From positions 18,925 through 82,924 of the forward strand of contig CAZGUI010000004.1 in NCBI GenBank assembly GCA_964528875.1: DNA of 64,000 nt, given 5' to 3'. Source of the stretch: Bacteroides_E sp964528875 (GTDB lineage: Bacteria > Bacteroidota > Bacteroidia > Bacteroidales > Bacteroidaceae). A program made the position numbers and the translations under genes. Shown here in pieces: positions 25,227 through 34,722 of this stretch (position 1 is its first letter; every line of letters begins with the position of its first letter). The notes beneath the pieces are model-generated. The model had not been told where the DNA came from, did not search any database, and saw nothing but the letters and a program-made list of their open reading frames with translations.

Positions 25227-26218
25227 TTTTTCTTAGCTACCTCCCCAAAGCGTTTAGGTTTAAAATAGGTATTAATTAGTGGCGTAAATGCATTCATTAT
25301 GAGAATTGCAAAAGACATTCCTTCCGGATATGCTCCAAACTGACGAATAACAATAGTTAAAAATCCGATAGAAACACCATAAATTATCATTCCTTTAGGT
25401 GTCATGGGTGATGTTACATAGTCAGTCGCCATAAATATAGCTCCTAATAAAAGTCCTCCTGTTAATAGGTGAACTAATGGGGAAGCATAGATTGAAGGAT
25501 TAGCTATATGCATGGCACCCGCCACAACAAACACAGTACCTAAAATTGAAACTGGTACATGCCAAGTAATGATTTTCCTCCATAACATATATATCAACCC
25601 AATGATTAAGGCGATGGCACTAACCTCCCCTAGCGATCCCGGATTATTTCCCATTAAAAGTGTAAAAGCATCAGGTAATTGATCCAAAGAAGCTCCGGGT
25701 GCTCCGTTAATAATACCTTTCATTAAAGCCAATGGAGTTGCACCTGTAGTTGCATCAGTATACGACATCAATTGTCCTACCTCCGGCCAAGAAGTCATTT
25801 GCACCGGAAAAGACAAGAGTAAAAATACACGTCCGGCCAAAGCTGGATTAAAAGGGTTATTTCCTAAACCTCCAAATGACATTTTCCCCACCCCAATAGC
25901 AAAGAACGCCCCTAAAATAATAATCCATAAAGGTAAATTAGAGGGTAAATTGAAGGCTAGTAATACTCCTGTAATAATTGCAGAGCCATCTAAAATAGTT
26001 AGTTGTTCTTTTTTCATTAAGAACTTACATATAGCCCATTCAAAAAACACACAGGCTAAAACAGAAGTTGCTGTAACGATAAATGCACCTAAACCAAAAA
26101 AGATTAAAGAAACTATAAATGCAGGTATGAGAGCGATTAACACTCCATACATATTTTTTTGAACACTATCTCCTCCATGAATGTGAGGCGATAAGGAAAC
26201 GGTTAATTTATTACTCAT
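25223..26218 (-). CDS. rnfD: Rnf electron transport complex subunit D
   Basis: The protein is 331 residues from ATG 26218 (MSNKLTVSLSPHIHGG), the standard N-terminus. ATGs at 26227 and 26248 are in frame but less likely. It is a polytopic membrane protein, with the TTGATPL motif around residue 160-170 holding the threonine that carries covalent FMN. RnfD forms the ion-translocating core with RnfA and RnfE. It sits between rnfC and rnfG. Confidence 0.94.
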   Translation of the reverse strand: MSNKLTVSLSPHIHGGDSVQKNMYGVLIALIPAFIVSLIFFGLGAFIVTATSVLACVFFEWAICKFLMKKEQLTILDGSAIITGVLLAFNLPSNLPLWIIILGAFFAIGVGKMSFGGLGNNPFNPALAGRVFLLLSFPVQMTSWPEVGQLMSYTDATTGATPLALMKGIINGAPGASLDQLPDAFTLLMGNNPGSLGEVSAIALIIGLIYMLWRKIITWHVPVSILGTVFVVAGAMHIANPSIYASPLVHLLTGGLLLGAIFMATDYVTSPMTPKGMIIYGVSIGFLTIVIRQFGAYPEGMSFAILIMNAFTPLINTYFKPKRFGEVAKKK

Positions 26219-26228
26219 ATTCTTCATT

Positions 26229-27563
26229 TTATTTTGCTTGACGTCCACGAATCATTCCTCCCACTTTGTCTTTTCCCAGTCTACAATAATCAAGTAGTGG
26301 ACGATAGGCAGGACAAGTAAATTGGCAAGAGCCACACTCAATGCAATCCATTATGCGTTCATTCTCCATGCGTTCAAAATCTCCTTGTTCAGCTACTGCA
26401 GCTAATAAGTAAGGTTCAAGTCCCATAGGGCACACAGAAACACATTTGGCACACCGAATACAATCTTGACTTTGTCCTCTGTTCGATTCTTTCTTTGTGA
26501 AAATTAGAACTCCAGAAGTACCTTTCACAGTTGGGACATCGGTTGAAACCAATGCTTTTCCCATCATAGGTCCACCTGATACAATTTTACCTGTATCGTC
26601 AGGAATTCCTCCGGCCACATCAATTAACTCTTGAATAGGAGTACCGATGCGTACCTTTAAGTTTGAAGGTTTTGCTACAGATTTTCCGGTAACAGTCACT
26701 ATACGTTCAAATAAAGGTTTATTTTTCTGAACAGCTTCATAAACAGCAAACACAGTAGCTACGTTTTGTACTATGGAGCCTGTTGTAATCGGCAATTTCC
26801 CACTAGCAACTTGTCGTTTAGTTATTGCTTCAATTAACTGTTTCTCACCACCTTGTGGATATCTAACTTTAAGTCCAATAACCTCAATTCCGGCATAATC
26901 AGCTGCAACCTTAGTCATTAACTCAATCGCATCGGGTTTATTATTTTCTATACCAATAAATGCCTTGTTTACTTTGGAAGCCTTCATTAATATAGAAACC
27001 CCAACCATAATTTCTTCTGCTTTTTCAAGCATTAATTGATGATCGGCAGTTAAATAAGGCTCACATTCCACCGCATTCACTATGATGCATTCTGCTTTCA
27101 TGGAAGGAGGAGGAGTTAGTTTTACCTGAGTGGGAAAACAAGCACCACCTAACCCTACAATACCTGAATCACCTATTATTTTTGTGATTTCTTCCGATGA
27201 TAAGCTACAATTTTTAACTAAAGTCTCAGAACGATCAATAGAATCTTCCCATTCATCTCCTTCAACATTTATTATAATGGCATCTTTGGGATAGCCACTA
27301 GCATCTATAACGGTATCTACCTTAAACACTTTACCACTCACAGAAGAGTGTATTGCTGAAGAGATAAAGCCACCGGGTTCTGCTATTTTTGTCCCTACTT
27401 TTACTTCATCTCCACGTTTTACTAAAGGTTTTGCCGGAGCTCCAATGTGCTGACTCAACATGATAGTTACTTGTTTTGGAACATCAAGCACTGTTATAGG
27501 TTGATGAGCAGACAGTTTATTCTCTTTTGGATGTACTCCACCTCTTGAAAATGTCTTTAACAT
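26229..27563 (-). CDS. rnfC: Rnf electron transport complex subunit C
   Basis: The 444-residue cytoplasmic-face subunit oxidises or reduces NAD(H) with FMN. The nucleotide/FMN-binding loop is GLGGACFPTQVKL (about 138-150). A SLBB-like domain follows (VATVFAVYEAV, then VRIGTPIQELIDVAGG). Two [4Fe-4S] motifs lie near the C-terminus: CIRCAKCVSVCPMG and CIECGSCQFTCPAYRP. This is the compact form without the long C-terminal repeats of proteobacterial RnfC. The start is 33 bp after rnfB. Confidence 0.95.
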   Translation of the reverse strand: MLKTFSRGGVHPKENKLSAHQPITVLDVPKQVTIMLSQHIGAPAKPLVKRGDEVKVGTKIAEPGGFISSAIHSSVSGKVFKVDTVIDASGYPKDAIIINVEGDEWEDSIDRSETLVKNCSLSSEEITKIIGDSGIVGLGGACFPTQVKLTPPPSMKAECIIVNAVECEPYLTADHQLMLEKAEEIMVGVSILMKASKVNKAFIGIENNKPDAIELMTKVAADYAGIEVIGLKVRYPQGGEKQLIEAITKRQVASGKLPITTGSIVQNVATVFAVYEAVQKNKPLFERIVTVTGKSVAKPSNLKVRIGTPIQELIDVAGGIPDDTGKIVSGGPMMGKALVSTDVPTVKGTSGVLIFTKKESNRGQSQDCIRCAKCVSVCPMGLEPYLLAAVAEQGDFERMENERIMDCIECGSCQFTCPAYRPLLDYCRLGKDKVGGMIRGRQAK

Positions 27564-27596
27564 AGAGTAATATATTATATCTTAAGTTTAACTTGA

Positions 27597-28544
27597 CTAT
27601 TCTTCTGTTGTACTAGTAGATTGTTGCTCTTCAATTTTTGGAGCACTCTCCTTCTTTTCTACAACTACTTTTTCACTAGCACTCTTTTCCTCATGCTTAA
27701 CCTCTTCTTTTTTAACACGAGGTTTCTTTGGAGGAAAATTAACTTCTATGATGGCATTTTGAGGACAAACTTCCACACATTTACGGCACAATTTGCATTT
27801 GTCATAATCAATATAAGCTAATTTGTTTTTTATGACAATAGCATCAAAAGCACAAGCTTTCACACAAATACTACAACCTATACAACTCACTTCGCAAGCT
27901 TTACGAGCAACAGGTCCTTTATCCTCATTCATACATGATACGTATACTCTTCTGGATCGAGGTCCTTTAGCACGTAGTTCAATAATGGAATGAGGACAAG
28001 CCGTTACACATGCATTACAAGCGGTACATTTATCTTCATCTACTTCGGGCAAACCAGTTTCGGGATTTATAAATATTGCATCAAACTTACAAACATCGAC
28101 ACAGTCTCCAAAGCCTAAACAACCATAAGAACAAGCGGTTTCACCACCATAAAGAGCGGCTGCAATAGCACAATTCTTTGCTCCATCGTAATCATTGGTT
28201 TTAGGTCTGTTATCACAAGTTCCATTGCAACGAACCACAGCCACCATCGGATCTTTTGCTTCTGCATCCAATCCTAAGATTGAGGCGACTTGTGCCATAA
28301 CTTTTGCACCTCCGGGAGGACAGTTTAAATCCTCTAATGAGTCTGCTTCAACACAGGCAGTCGCAAAAGCACTACATCCGGGAAAGCCACATCCACCACA
28401 ATTCGCTTGAGGCAATGCATCTGCAACTTTTTCAATCCGTGGATCTTCATAAACGGCAAATTTTTTAGAGGTACCGTAAAGTATAAGAGCAATGACAAGT
28501 GCTATTACACCCAGCGATACTACCGCGATTAGAATCACATTCAT
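27597..28544 (-). CDS. rnfB: Rnf electron transport complex subunit B
   Basis: The 315-residue ferredoxin-accepting subunit has an N-terminal membrane anchor (about 4-24) and a four-cysteine cluster domain (NCGGCGFPGC with a later Cys in DLNCPPGG). Several ferredoxin-type CxxCxxC motifs follow: GDCVDVC, KCTACNACVTACP, CIGCSICVKAC and KCKLCRKCVEVCP. The last 55 residues are a Lys/Glu-rich low-complexity tail, probably disordered. It takes electrons from reduced ferredoxin for transfer to NAD+ coupled to ion pumping. Confidence 0.95.
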   Translation of the reverse strand: MNVILIAVVSLGVIALVIALILYGTSKKFAVYEDPRIEKVADALPQANCGGCGFPGCSAFATACVEADSLEDLNCPPGGAKVMAQVASILGLDAEAKDPMVAVVRCNGTCDNRPKTNDYDGAKNCAIAAALYGGETACSYGCLGFGDCVDVCKFDAIFINPETGLPEVDEDKCTACNACVTACPHSIIELRAKGPRSRRVYVSCMNEDKGPVARKACEVSCIGCSICVKACAFDAIVIKNKLAYIDYDKCKLCRKCVEVCPQNAIIEVNFPPKKPRVKKEEVKHEEKSASEKVVVEKKESAPKIEEQQSTSTTEE

Positions 28545-28551
28545 ACATTTA

Positions 28552-28968
28552 TTAATTTATAGGTTTTATAGTAAATGAAAATTTATTTTTCATAAAGCTT
28601 TGATTGAACCATAGCCATATATAATAAGGTACTAATGTACCTAAAGCAATCAAAGCTGCAATCAACTCATTATTTATCCAACTTGTTAACGCAAACAGAG
28701 ACACAACGACCAAAAAAAATGGAAATACGAAAGCCCATAAAACAGCTTGCATTCCCATTGAAACGGTACCAGTAATTAAGACTTTATCCCCTATTTGATA
28801 GTTTTCTGTAGGAGCATAAATCTCAATAATTTTCTCTTTGCTTTCTGCGGAAGAACACATACTTTTTGCGCTACAAGATGCACATGCAGTTGTTTGGATT
28901 ATTTGTACAAAGACTTTTCCATTCTTTATGTTTTCCACAGTACCAGCGTGTTGTATTTCTTTTGTCAT
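28552..28968 (-). CDS. rseC: RseC/MucC-like SoxR-reducing system protein
   Basis: The 138-residue protein starts at ATG 28968; an in-frame TTG at 28977 is less likely. An N-terminal domain with the cysteine cluster ACASCSAKSMCSS is followed by two membrane segments (about 78-96 and 101-120), matching the RseC family. In Bacteroidales this gene regularly opens the rnf operon. In proteobacteria RseC works with the homologous Rsx complex to reduce SoxR; here it more likely serves assembly or redox regulation of Rnf. The gap to rnfB is 7 bp. Confidence 0.85.
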   Translation of the reverse strand: MTKEIQHAGTVENIKNGKVFVQIIQTTACASCSAKSMCSSAESKEKIIEIYAPTENYQIGDKVLITGTVSMGMQAVLWAFVFPFFLVVVSLFALTSWINNELIAALIALGTLVPYYIWLWFNQSFMKNKFSFTIKPIN

Positions 28969-29140
28969 ATTTTGCAAAGTCCATATTACAAATCAAGACA
29001 AATTTAATCATAATTTATAAATTAAAAACTATTAAGTCTGCATTAATATCTAATAATTATTAAAATAGCAGACACCTTTCTTATGAAATATTAACAACAT
29101 ATATTCTGTTGCGTGAAACGCATATAAAAAGCTTTTTTCA

Positions 29141-29220
29141 TCGGTCCTAGACCGAGCACCCTTCAGTCCTAGACCGACAGCCCTTTGGTCTAGGACCGAC
29201 ACACTCTCGGTCTATACCCC
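29141..29220. repeat. Cluster of four GGTCTAGGACC palindromes
   Basis: Units are TCGGTCCTAGACCGA (29141-29155), TCAGTCCTAGACCGA (29163-29177), TTGGTCTAGGACCGA (29185-29199) and a partial TCGGTCTATACC (29207-29218). Read on the minus strand, the first three and their spacers match 14854-14912 almost base for base. The remainder of the 28969-29318 gap is A+T-rich with one terminator. Confidence 0.9.
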
Positions 29221-29244
29221 CTTATCTTTAATAAAAAAAGCAGC

Positions 29245-29284
29245 ACAAAAAAAGCACATTTAAGAAGCAAATCTCAAACATGCT
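29245..29284 (-). terminator. Terminator of the DUF3078 gene
   Basis: A 12-bp stem with three G-T pairs (29273-29284 with 29253-29264) encloses an 8-nt loop. On the minus strand it is followed by a run of T. It lies 35 bp after the stop at 29319. Confidence 0.7.
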
Positions 29285-29318
29285 TTCAACTATTTTTATT
29301 GTAGATTATATCAGTAAA

Positions 29319-30767
29319 TTACCATCTATAATTCAACCCAAAACTGAGTAACTCTTGTAGCTGAAAGTAACTTTTATCATTTACTCGCTTGGCTCCATCA
29401 TCGAAACGCGCATGGACAAATAGACGGGTAGAGAGATACCTGTTTAAAACAAAGTCTATAGAATTTTCCCACTCAGCTTCAACTTTTTCATAATTGGTGA
29501 AATAATATAATCGGGTATCTAATTTAATAGATGAAATTATATTCCATGAAAAACGAATATCTACCTTAGAACCGATATCGTGTAACACCTTCTCTCCCTT
29601 TTCCAAACCAAATTGTGTTTCATCCACATCTTTATTTCCAATGTATCTCAAATTATAAGACCCCGGAGAGATAATAGCTGATAAATTCACCTTCTTGTTT
29701 TTAAACTTGTAATCCATACCTAAACTCAGGGATAAATTGGCAGGTGCTAAGAATGAAGAAACTTTCTCTTCAGAATTCTTTTTATAATTAGTAAAAAACT
29801 GCGTATTAAACTCAGCAGAAAATGTATAATACCAATTGGTTATGGCTTTAACTCCTAACTTTGACGTTAATCGCAAAAGGTCGGTATTGATTCTGTATTT
29901 TCGTACAGTATCGGAAGAAATGGTATTAAAACCAACTTTCCCTTCAAACATTCCCTCAAACTCCACTTTCTTTTGATCGTTATATTTTAAGACCAATTTT
30001 AATTGTCCATTTAAAGAGTTTGTACTTTCCCCTCCTTTATGCCAGTTTTCAGAAATATAATTTTGAGAAAGTTGGAACGACCCCAGCCCTTCTGTTGACC
30101 ACCAATTAGGTTTTCTTAAAAATAACTGTGGGTCTTCGTGCTTAAATTTACTCTCTTCGGGTTCAGGTTCAAACAACTTTAATATTGGGGTTTTAAGTGT
30201 TTCTTTTTCTGCACTTACATACTCATATTTAACAACATGGCCCATAATTTGATCTTCTGTTTTATGTACAAATTGAGGATTATCAGTATATACTGCTAGA
30301 AGAGATTTATTCACAAACTCATCTGCACGTTTAAAACTTGTAAATTTCAGGGTGTCAAAAGGTAGAAGTTCTTCCGTGGGATAGTCCACACCTTTGAATT
30401 CTTTTAAATGCCAATCCACATGAGAGTACTCTCCCATTGCTGAACGATAATAAGTAAGAGGTATAAATAACTTATAATAGTTTGGATCGGATTTAATATA
30501 TCTTGCCGGAACAGAGTCGTGATTTAAATACTCTAACTGTCCTATATATTTATTGTATAGATACGAAACAGTATCCATTCGGACTCTTCCATGTTCATCT
30601 CTATCCAAGCGCAAGAAAAAGTGCTCCTTCATTAAAGGGGATAAATCTTGTTTAATTGCATGTTTCACTTGTTGATTTAAATCTTGAGAATCAGAGTTGA
30701 GACTTTGTCCTGCAACAAACTTGCATGAAATAATAAAAAGAAAAATAAACAAGTAACGACTTTTCAT
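29319..30767 (-). CDS. DUF3078 family outer-membrane-type protein
   Basis: From ATG 30767 the protein has 482 residues with a signal peptide (about 1-20); the longer frame from 30788 would bury it. The C-terminal half (from about residue 225, NWWSTEGLGSFQLSQNYISENWHKGG) is a series of amphipathic beta strands with aromatic girdles ending in LLSFGLNYRW. This terminal aromatic is typical of an outer-membrane barrel. The layout matches DUF3078 proteins of Bacteroidales. The function is unknown. Confidence 0.75.
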   Translation of the reverse strand: MKSRYLFIFLFIISCKFVAGQSLNSDSQDLNQQVKHAIKQDLSPLMKEHFFLRLDRDEHGRVRMDTVSYLYNKYIGQLEYLNHDSVPARYIKSDPNYYKLFIPLTYYRSAMGEYSHVDWHLKEFKGVDYPTEELLPFDTLKFTSFKRADEFVNKSLLAVYTDNPQFVHKTEDQIMGHVVKYEYVSAEKETLKTPILKLFEPEPEESKFKHEDPQLFLRKPNWWSTEGLGSFQLSQNYISENWHKGGESTNSLNGQLKLVLKYNDQKKVEFEGMFEGKVGFNTISSDTVRKYRINTDLLRLTSKLGVKAITNWYYTFSAEFNTQFFTNYKKNSEEKVSSFLAPANLSLSLGMDYKFKNKKVNLSAIISPGSYNLRYIGNKDVDETQFGLEKGEKVLHDIGSKVDIRFSWNIISSIKLDTRLYYFTNYEKVEAEWENSIDFVLNRYLSTRLFVHARFDDGAKRVNDKSYFQLQELLSFGLNYRW

Positions 30768-30970
30768 AAGGTTTATTTTACAAAACAATTATTACAGTTA
30801 CCTATCTGATAACCAGAGAAATACGATTCATTATAGGCCAAAATAGAATGTTCTTTTGGATTAATAAGTAAAGATATGGAAAAAAGAAGCTTATTACAAA
30901 AGATTAATTCTCTAAATTCCTTTTTTATTATTTTGTTTCTAATAATAAGTTCGTTTCTTCTTTTTTTTAA

Positions 30971-30978
30971 TAACTTTG
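30971..30978 (+). promoter_or_regulatory. -7 element of pyrG
   Basis: TAACTTTG is a perfect TAnnTTTG. The predicted start point near 30984 leaves a leader of about 55 nt before the pyrG ATG. The -33 side is a T-tract without a clear TTTG. Confidence 0.5.
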
Positions 30979-31038
30979 TGAGTTTGAAATTGGTTTAGTT
31001 TTGAATACTCTAAGTTCAATAGAAAAACAACATATATA

Positions 31039-32640
31039 ATGAGAGAAACAAAATATATTTTCGTAACTGGAGGTGTTGCATCTTCATTAGGCAAAGGAAT
31101 CATATCTTCATCGATAGGTAAGTTATTACAAGCTAGAGGTTATAAGGTTACAATACAAAAATTTGATCCTTATATTAATATTAACCCTGGAACTCTTAAC
31201 CCTTATGAGCATGGCGAATGTTATGTAACCGTAGATGGTCACGAAGCGGACTTAGACTTAGGACATTACGAGAGATTTTTGGGAATCCAAGTAACAAAAG
31301 CCAACAACATTACTACAGGAAGAATATATAAAAGCGTTATAGATAAAGAAAGACGTGGTGATTACTTAGGTAAGACCGTACAAGTAATTCCACATATTAC
31401 AGATGAAATTAAACGTAATATTAAACTGCTAGGGAAAAAAGAGAATTTTGATTTTGTAATTACAGAGATCGGTGGAACAGTTGGAGATATTGAGTCTTTA
31501 CCTTACATAGAGAGTATACGTCAATTAAAATGGGAATTAGGGAAAAATGCTTTATCTGTACACCTTACTTATATACCCTATTTGGCGGCAGCTAACGAAC
31601 TAAAAACTAAACCAACCCAACATTCGGTAAAAGAGCTTCAATCACTAGGAGTGCAACCTGACATTTTAGTGCTAAGAGCAGAACATAATCTTTCTCTTGA
31701 ACTGAGAAAAAAAGTAGCATTATTCTGTAATGTAGATGTGAACTCTGTTGTTCAATCTATTGATGCACCTACTATATATGAAGTTCCATTATTGATGCAA
31801 GAACAAGGTTTAGATGAAACTATTTTAGCCAAACTAGATATGCCTTTAGGTGAGAAACCCGAATTAAAACCATGGCGCTGTTTCTTAGATAGAAGAAACA
31901 ATGCTACTGAGGTTGTAACCATTGGTTTAGTTGGAAAATATGTTGAACTCCCCGATGCTTATAAATCAATTTTAGAAGCACTTACGCAAGCTTCAACCTA
32001 TAATGACAGAAAAGTAGAGGTTGAATTTATTCACTCTGAAAGTATTACTTGTGAAAACATTGAAGAAAAAGTGAAGGGTTTAGATGGTATTATTATCTGC
32101 CCCGGATTTGGACTTCGTGGAATTACAGGTAAACACATCACTGCTGAATATACTCGTACGCATAATATTCCCACTTTTGGTATTGGCTTAGGTATGCAGT
32201 GTATGTTGGTTGAGTTTGCTAGAAATGTTTTGGGCTTGGAAGATGCTAACTCAACAGAGATAGATGAAAAAACACCCCATAATGTCATTGATATTATGGA
32301 AGAACAAAAGTCCATTCTGGGAACTAATGGCACTATGCGTTTGGGAGCTTATGAATGTGTTATTAAGAAAAACACACAAACATATAATGCATACCAAAAA
32401 GAGCATATTCAGGAAAGACATAGACATCGCTATGAATTCAACAATGAATACAAAGAGGCATTTGAAAAAGCAGGAATGGTCTTTTCAGGAATTAACCCTG
32501 AATCCGATTTGGCTGAAATCATAGAGCTTCCCACGAACAAATGGTATATTGGGGTATCTTTTCATCCGGAGTTTGGAAGCACAGTTCTTAATACCCATCC
32601 CCTCTTCTTGGATTTTATTAAAACGATTGTTAAGAAATAA
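31039..32640 (+). CDS. pyrG: CTP synthase with a glycine in place of the glutaminase nucleophile
   Basis: The 533-residue protein makes CTP from UTP with ATP and glutamine or ammonia. The N-terminal synthetase domain (1 to about 270) has the P-loop-like GGVASSLGKG (11-20) and the KFDPYINI segment. The C-terminal class I glutamine amidotransferase domain keeps the oxyanion-side GFGLRG and the SFHPEFGS His/Glu pair. In the nucleophile elbow, however, the sequence is FGIGLGMQ rather than FGICLGMQ: Gly383 (GGC at 32185-32187) replaces the catalytic cysteine. The enzyme should then use free ammonia only, unless this is a base error. yidC follows after 23 bp. Confidence 0.95.
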   Translation: MRETKYIFVTGGVASSLGKGIISSSIGKLLQARGYKVTIQKFDPYININPGTLNPYEHGECYVTVDGHEADLDLGHYERFLGIQVTKANNITTGRIYKSVIDKERRGDYLGKTVQVIPHITDEIKRNIKLLGKKENFDFVITEIGGTVGDIESLPYIESIRQLKWELGKNALSVHLTYIPYLAAANELKTKPTQHSVKELQSLGVQPDILVLRAEHNLSLELRKKVALFCNVDVNSVVQSIDAPTIYEVPLLMQEQGLDETILAKLDMPLGEKPELKPWRCFLDRRNNATEVVTIGLVGKYVELPDAYKSILEALTQASTYNDRKVEVEFIHSESITCENIEEKVKGLDGIIICPGFGLRGITGKHITAEYTRTHNIPTFGIGLGMQCMLVEFARNVLGLEDANSTEIDEKTPHNVIDIMEEQKSILGTNGTMRLGAYECVIKKNTQTYNAYQKEHIQERHRHRYEFNNEYKEAFEKAGMVFSGINPESDLAEIIELPTNKWYIGVSFHPEFGSTVLNTHPLFLDFIKTIVKK

Positions 32641-32663
32641 AAACATAAAACACATTTTTTGAA

Positions 32664-34514
32664 ATGGATAAAAACACCATCACAGGTTTAGTGCTGATTG
32701 GGCTACTATTAATTGGATTTAGTTGGTTTAGTCAACCTAGCAAGGAGCAACAAGAAGCAATGCAACGCTACAATGACTCCATTGCTCTTATTCAGCAAGA
32801 GGAAAATGCATTAAAAGCAAAACAAGAAGCAGCATTATCTCAAGAAACACATGTTGCTAAGATTGATTCCACCTCTCTTTTCTTTTCAGCAAGTGAAGGA
32901 GAAAACAACACTGTAACCTTAGAAAATAAGGTAATGAAAGTAATGCTTTCAAGTAAAGGAGGACGAATTTCTTCTGTTCAGCTGAAAGAGTACAATGATC
33001 AAAAAGGTGCTCCTTTAGTTCTGTTTGATGAAAACGACTCACACTTGAATTTCAATTTTTACAATGTCAATGAGATTATTCAAACGAAAGATTATTTCTT
33101 CACTCCTATTATTGAAAGTGATGAAAAAGTCATTATGCGTTTATCTGTTGATGCGGAAAGTTATATTGATTTCATATACGAATTGAATGCCGAAACCTAC
33201 TTGGTTGATTTCAAAATTCAAGCACAAGGTATGGAAGATAAGTTGGCTCACACAAACTATGTTGATATCAATTGGAAAGAACATGCTCGTCAATTGGAAC
33301 AAGGAGGTTCTTTTGAACAAAGATTATCCCGATTAACTTACAAGATTCAACATTCTAAAACTAAGGATTTATCACCTGCTAAAGATGATCAAAAAGAGGT
33401 TGAAGAAAAAATAAACTGGATTGCATTCAAAAACCGTTTTTTCTCTTCTGTATTTATCACTGATCAAGGGTTTGAGAAGAGTAAGCTTGATTCTAAAGCT
33501 GAACCACAAGGAGCCGATTATGTAAAAGACTATTCAGCCGAAATGAATACATTCTTTGATCCAACAGGAACAACTCCTACCTTGATGCACTTCTATATGG
33601 GGCCTAATCATTATAAAACGCTTAGAGCTTTAGATAGTGGTAAAGCAAAAGTAGATCAATGGGACTTGGATCGTTTGGTTTACTTAGGATGGCCTATTTT
33701 ACGTTGGGTCAATCAACTGTTTACTATTAACATCTTCGACTGGCTATCAGGATGGGGATTAAGTATGGGAGTGGTTCTTCTTTTCATGACTATTATTGTA
33801 AAACTAGTAGTATTCCCTGCTACATGGAAAACATTTATGTCATCGACTAAGATGAGGGTATTGAAACCTGAAATTGATAAGATAAATGCTAAATATCCCG
33901 ATCAAGAGGATGCAATGAAAAAGCAGCAAGAGGTAATGGCATTGTATAGTCAATACGGTGTAAGCCCCATGGGTGGATGTTTACCTATGTTGTTACAGTT
34001 CCCTATTTTAATGGCCTTATTTATGTTTGTACCTAGCGCTATTGAACTTCGCCAAGAAAGCTTTTTATGGGCAACAGATTTATCTACTTATGACTCGTTC
34101 ATTAATTTGCCCTTTAATATTCCATTTATGGGAAGCCATATCAGTTTATTCTGTTTATTGATGACTGTAACTAATATATTAAACACAAAGTTCACCATGG
34201 CTCAACAAGATACAGGAGCACAAGCTCAAATGCCAGCCATGAAGTGGATGATGTATTTAATGCCTGTTATGTTCTTATTTATCTTGAATAGTTTCCCTTC
34301 CGGATTAACTTACTATTATTTTCTCTCTACTTTGATTAGTATCATCACTACATTAATACTTAAAAAAGTAATTAATGAAGATAAGGTATTAGCTGAACTA
34401 GAAGCAAAAAAATCAACAGAGAAAAAATCGTCCGGTTTTACTGCTCGGTTAGCTGCAATGCAGGAGCAACAGGAAGAGTTATTGAAGAAACAAAAAGAGA
34501 AAAGGAAAAAGTAA
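32664..34514 (+). CDS. yidC: Membrane protein insertase YidC
   Basis: The 616-residue protein has the Gram-negative YidC layout: N-terminal span (about 6-21), large periplasmic domain (about 85-345), and a C-terminal core of five spans. The hydrophilic-groove arginine is in the STKMRVLKPEI segment, and GVSPMGGCLPMLLQFPILMA is the characteristic hairpin/span region. It ends in a long basic coiled tail (LKKQKEKRKK) that can bind ribosomes. It inserts inner-membrane proteins alone or with SecYEG. It is co-transcribed with pyrG, as in other Bacteroidales. Confidence 0.96.
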   Translation: MDKNTITGLVLIGLLLIGFSWFSQPSKEQQEAMQRYNDSIALIQQEENALKAKQEAALSQETHVAKIDSTSLFFSASEGENNTVTLENKVMKVMLSSKGGRISSVQLKEYNDQKGAPLVLFDENDSHLNFNFYNVNEIIQTKDYFFTPIIESDEKVIMRLSVDAESYIDFIYELNAETYLVDFKIQAQGMEDKLAHTNYVDINWKEHARQLEQGGSFEQRLSRLTYKIQHSKTKDLSPAKDDQKEVEEKINWIAFKNRFFSSVFITDQGFEKSKLDSKAEPQGADYVKDYSAEMNTFFDPTGTTPTLMHFYMGPNHYKTLRALDSGKAKVDQWDLDRLVYLGWPILRWVNQLFTINIFDWLSGWGLSMGVVLLFMTIIVKLVVFPATWKTFMSSTKMRVLKPEIDKINAKYPDQEDAMKKQQEVMALYSQYGVSPMGGCLPMLLQFPILMALFMFVPSAIELRQESFLWATDLSTYDSFINLPFNIPFMGSHISLFCLLMTVTNILNTKFTMAQQDTGAQAQMPAMKWMMYLMPVMFLFILNSFPSGLTYYYFLSTLISIITTLILKKVINEDKVLAELEAKKSTEKKSSGFTARLAAMQEQQEELLKKQKEKRKK

Positions 34515-34530
34515 ATCTTCCTTATCCATT

Positions 34531-34585
34531 CAATACATTAAAAAGTCCAATAACTCACTGTTATTGGACTTTTTAATGTATTGGG
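34531..34585 (+). terminator. Very long perfect terminator of pyrG-yidC
   Basis: A perfect 24-bp stem pairs 34531-34554 with 34560-34583 around a 5-nt loop and is followed by GGTTTTTA. The length of uninterrupted pairing is unusual for an intrinsic terminator. Confidence 0.9.
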
Positions 34586-34722
34586 TTTTTATAAAATCAT
34601 TTAGAATTAAGAGATTTATATCTTTTATGGAGAGGTCATTAAGAAATCTTTGCTACAGGATGTATTGCATCAACTGTTATTGAAGCAATCATTCCAAACC
34701 TTGTTCCTTTTGTATCAAAGCG

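Noticed and set aside
28795..29063. Three overlapping plus-strand ORFs over the rseC start
   Set aside because: They are Cys/Phe-rich shadows of the rseC coding strand and of A+T-rich upstream DNA.
32031..32333. Minus-strand ORF of 100 residues inside pyrG
   Set aside because: It is antisense to the strongly conserved CTP synthase amidotransferase domain and has no independent support.
34640..34722. In-frame continuation after the TGA of the zinc-ribbon gene, suggesting recoding
   Set aside because: The frame stays open for about 27 residues, but the family ends at this point and no selenocysteine-type structure or conserved residue supports readthrough.
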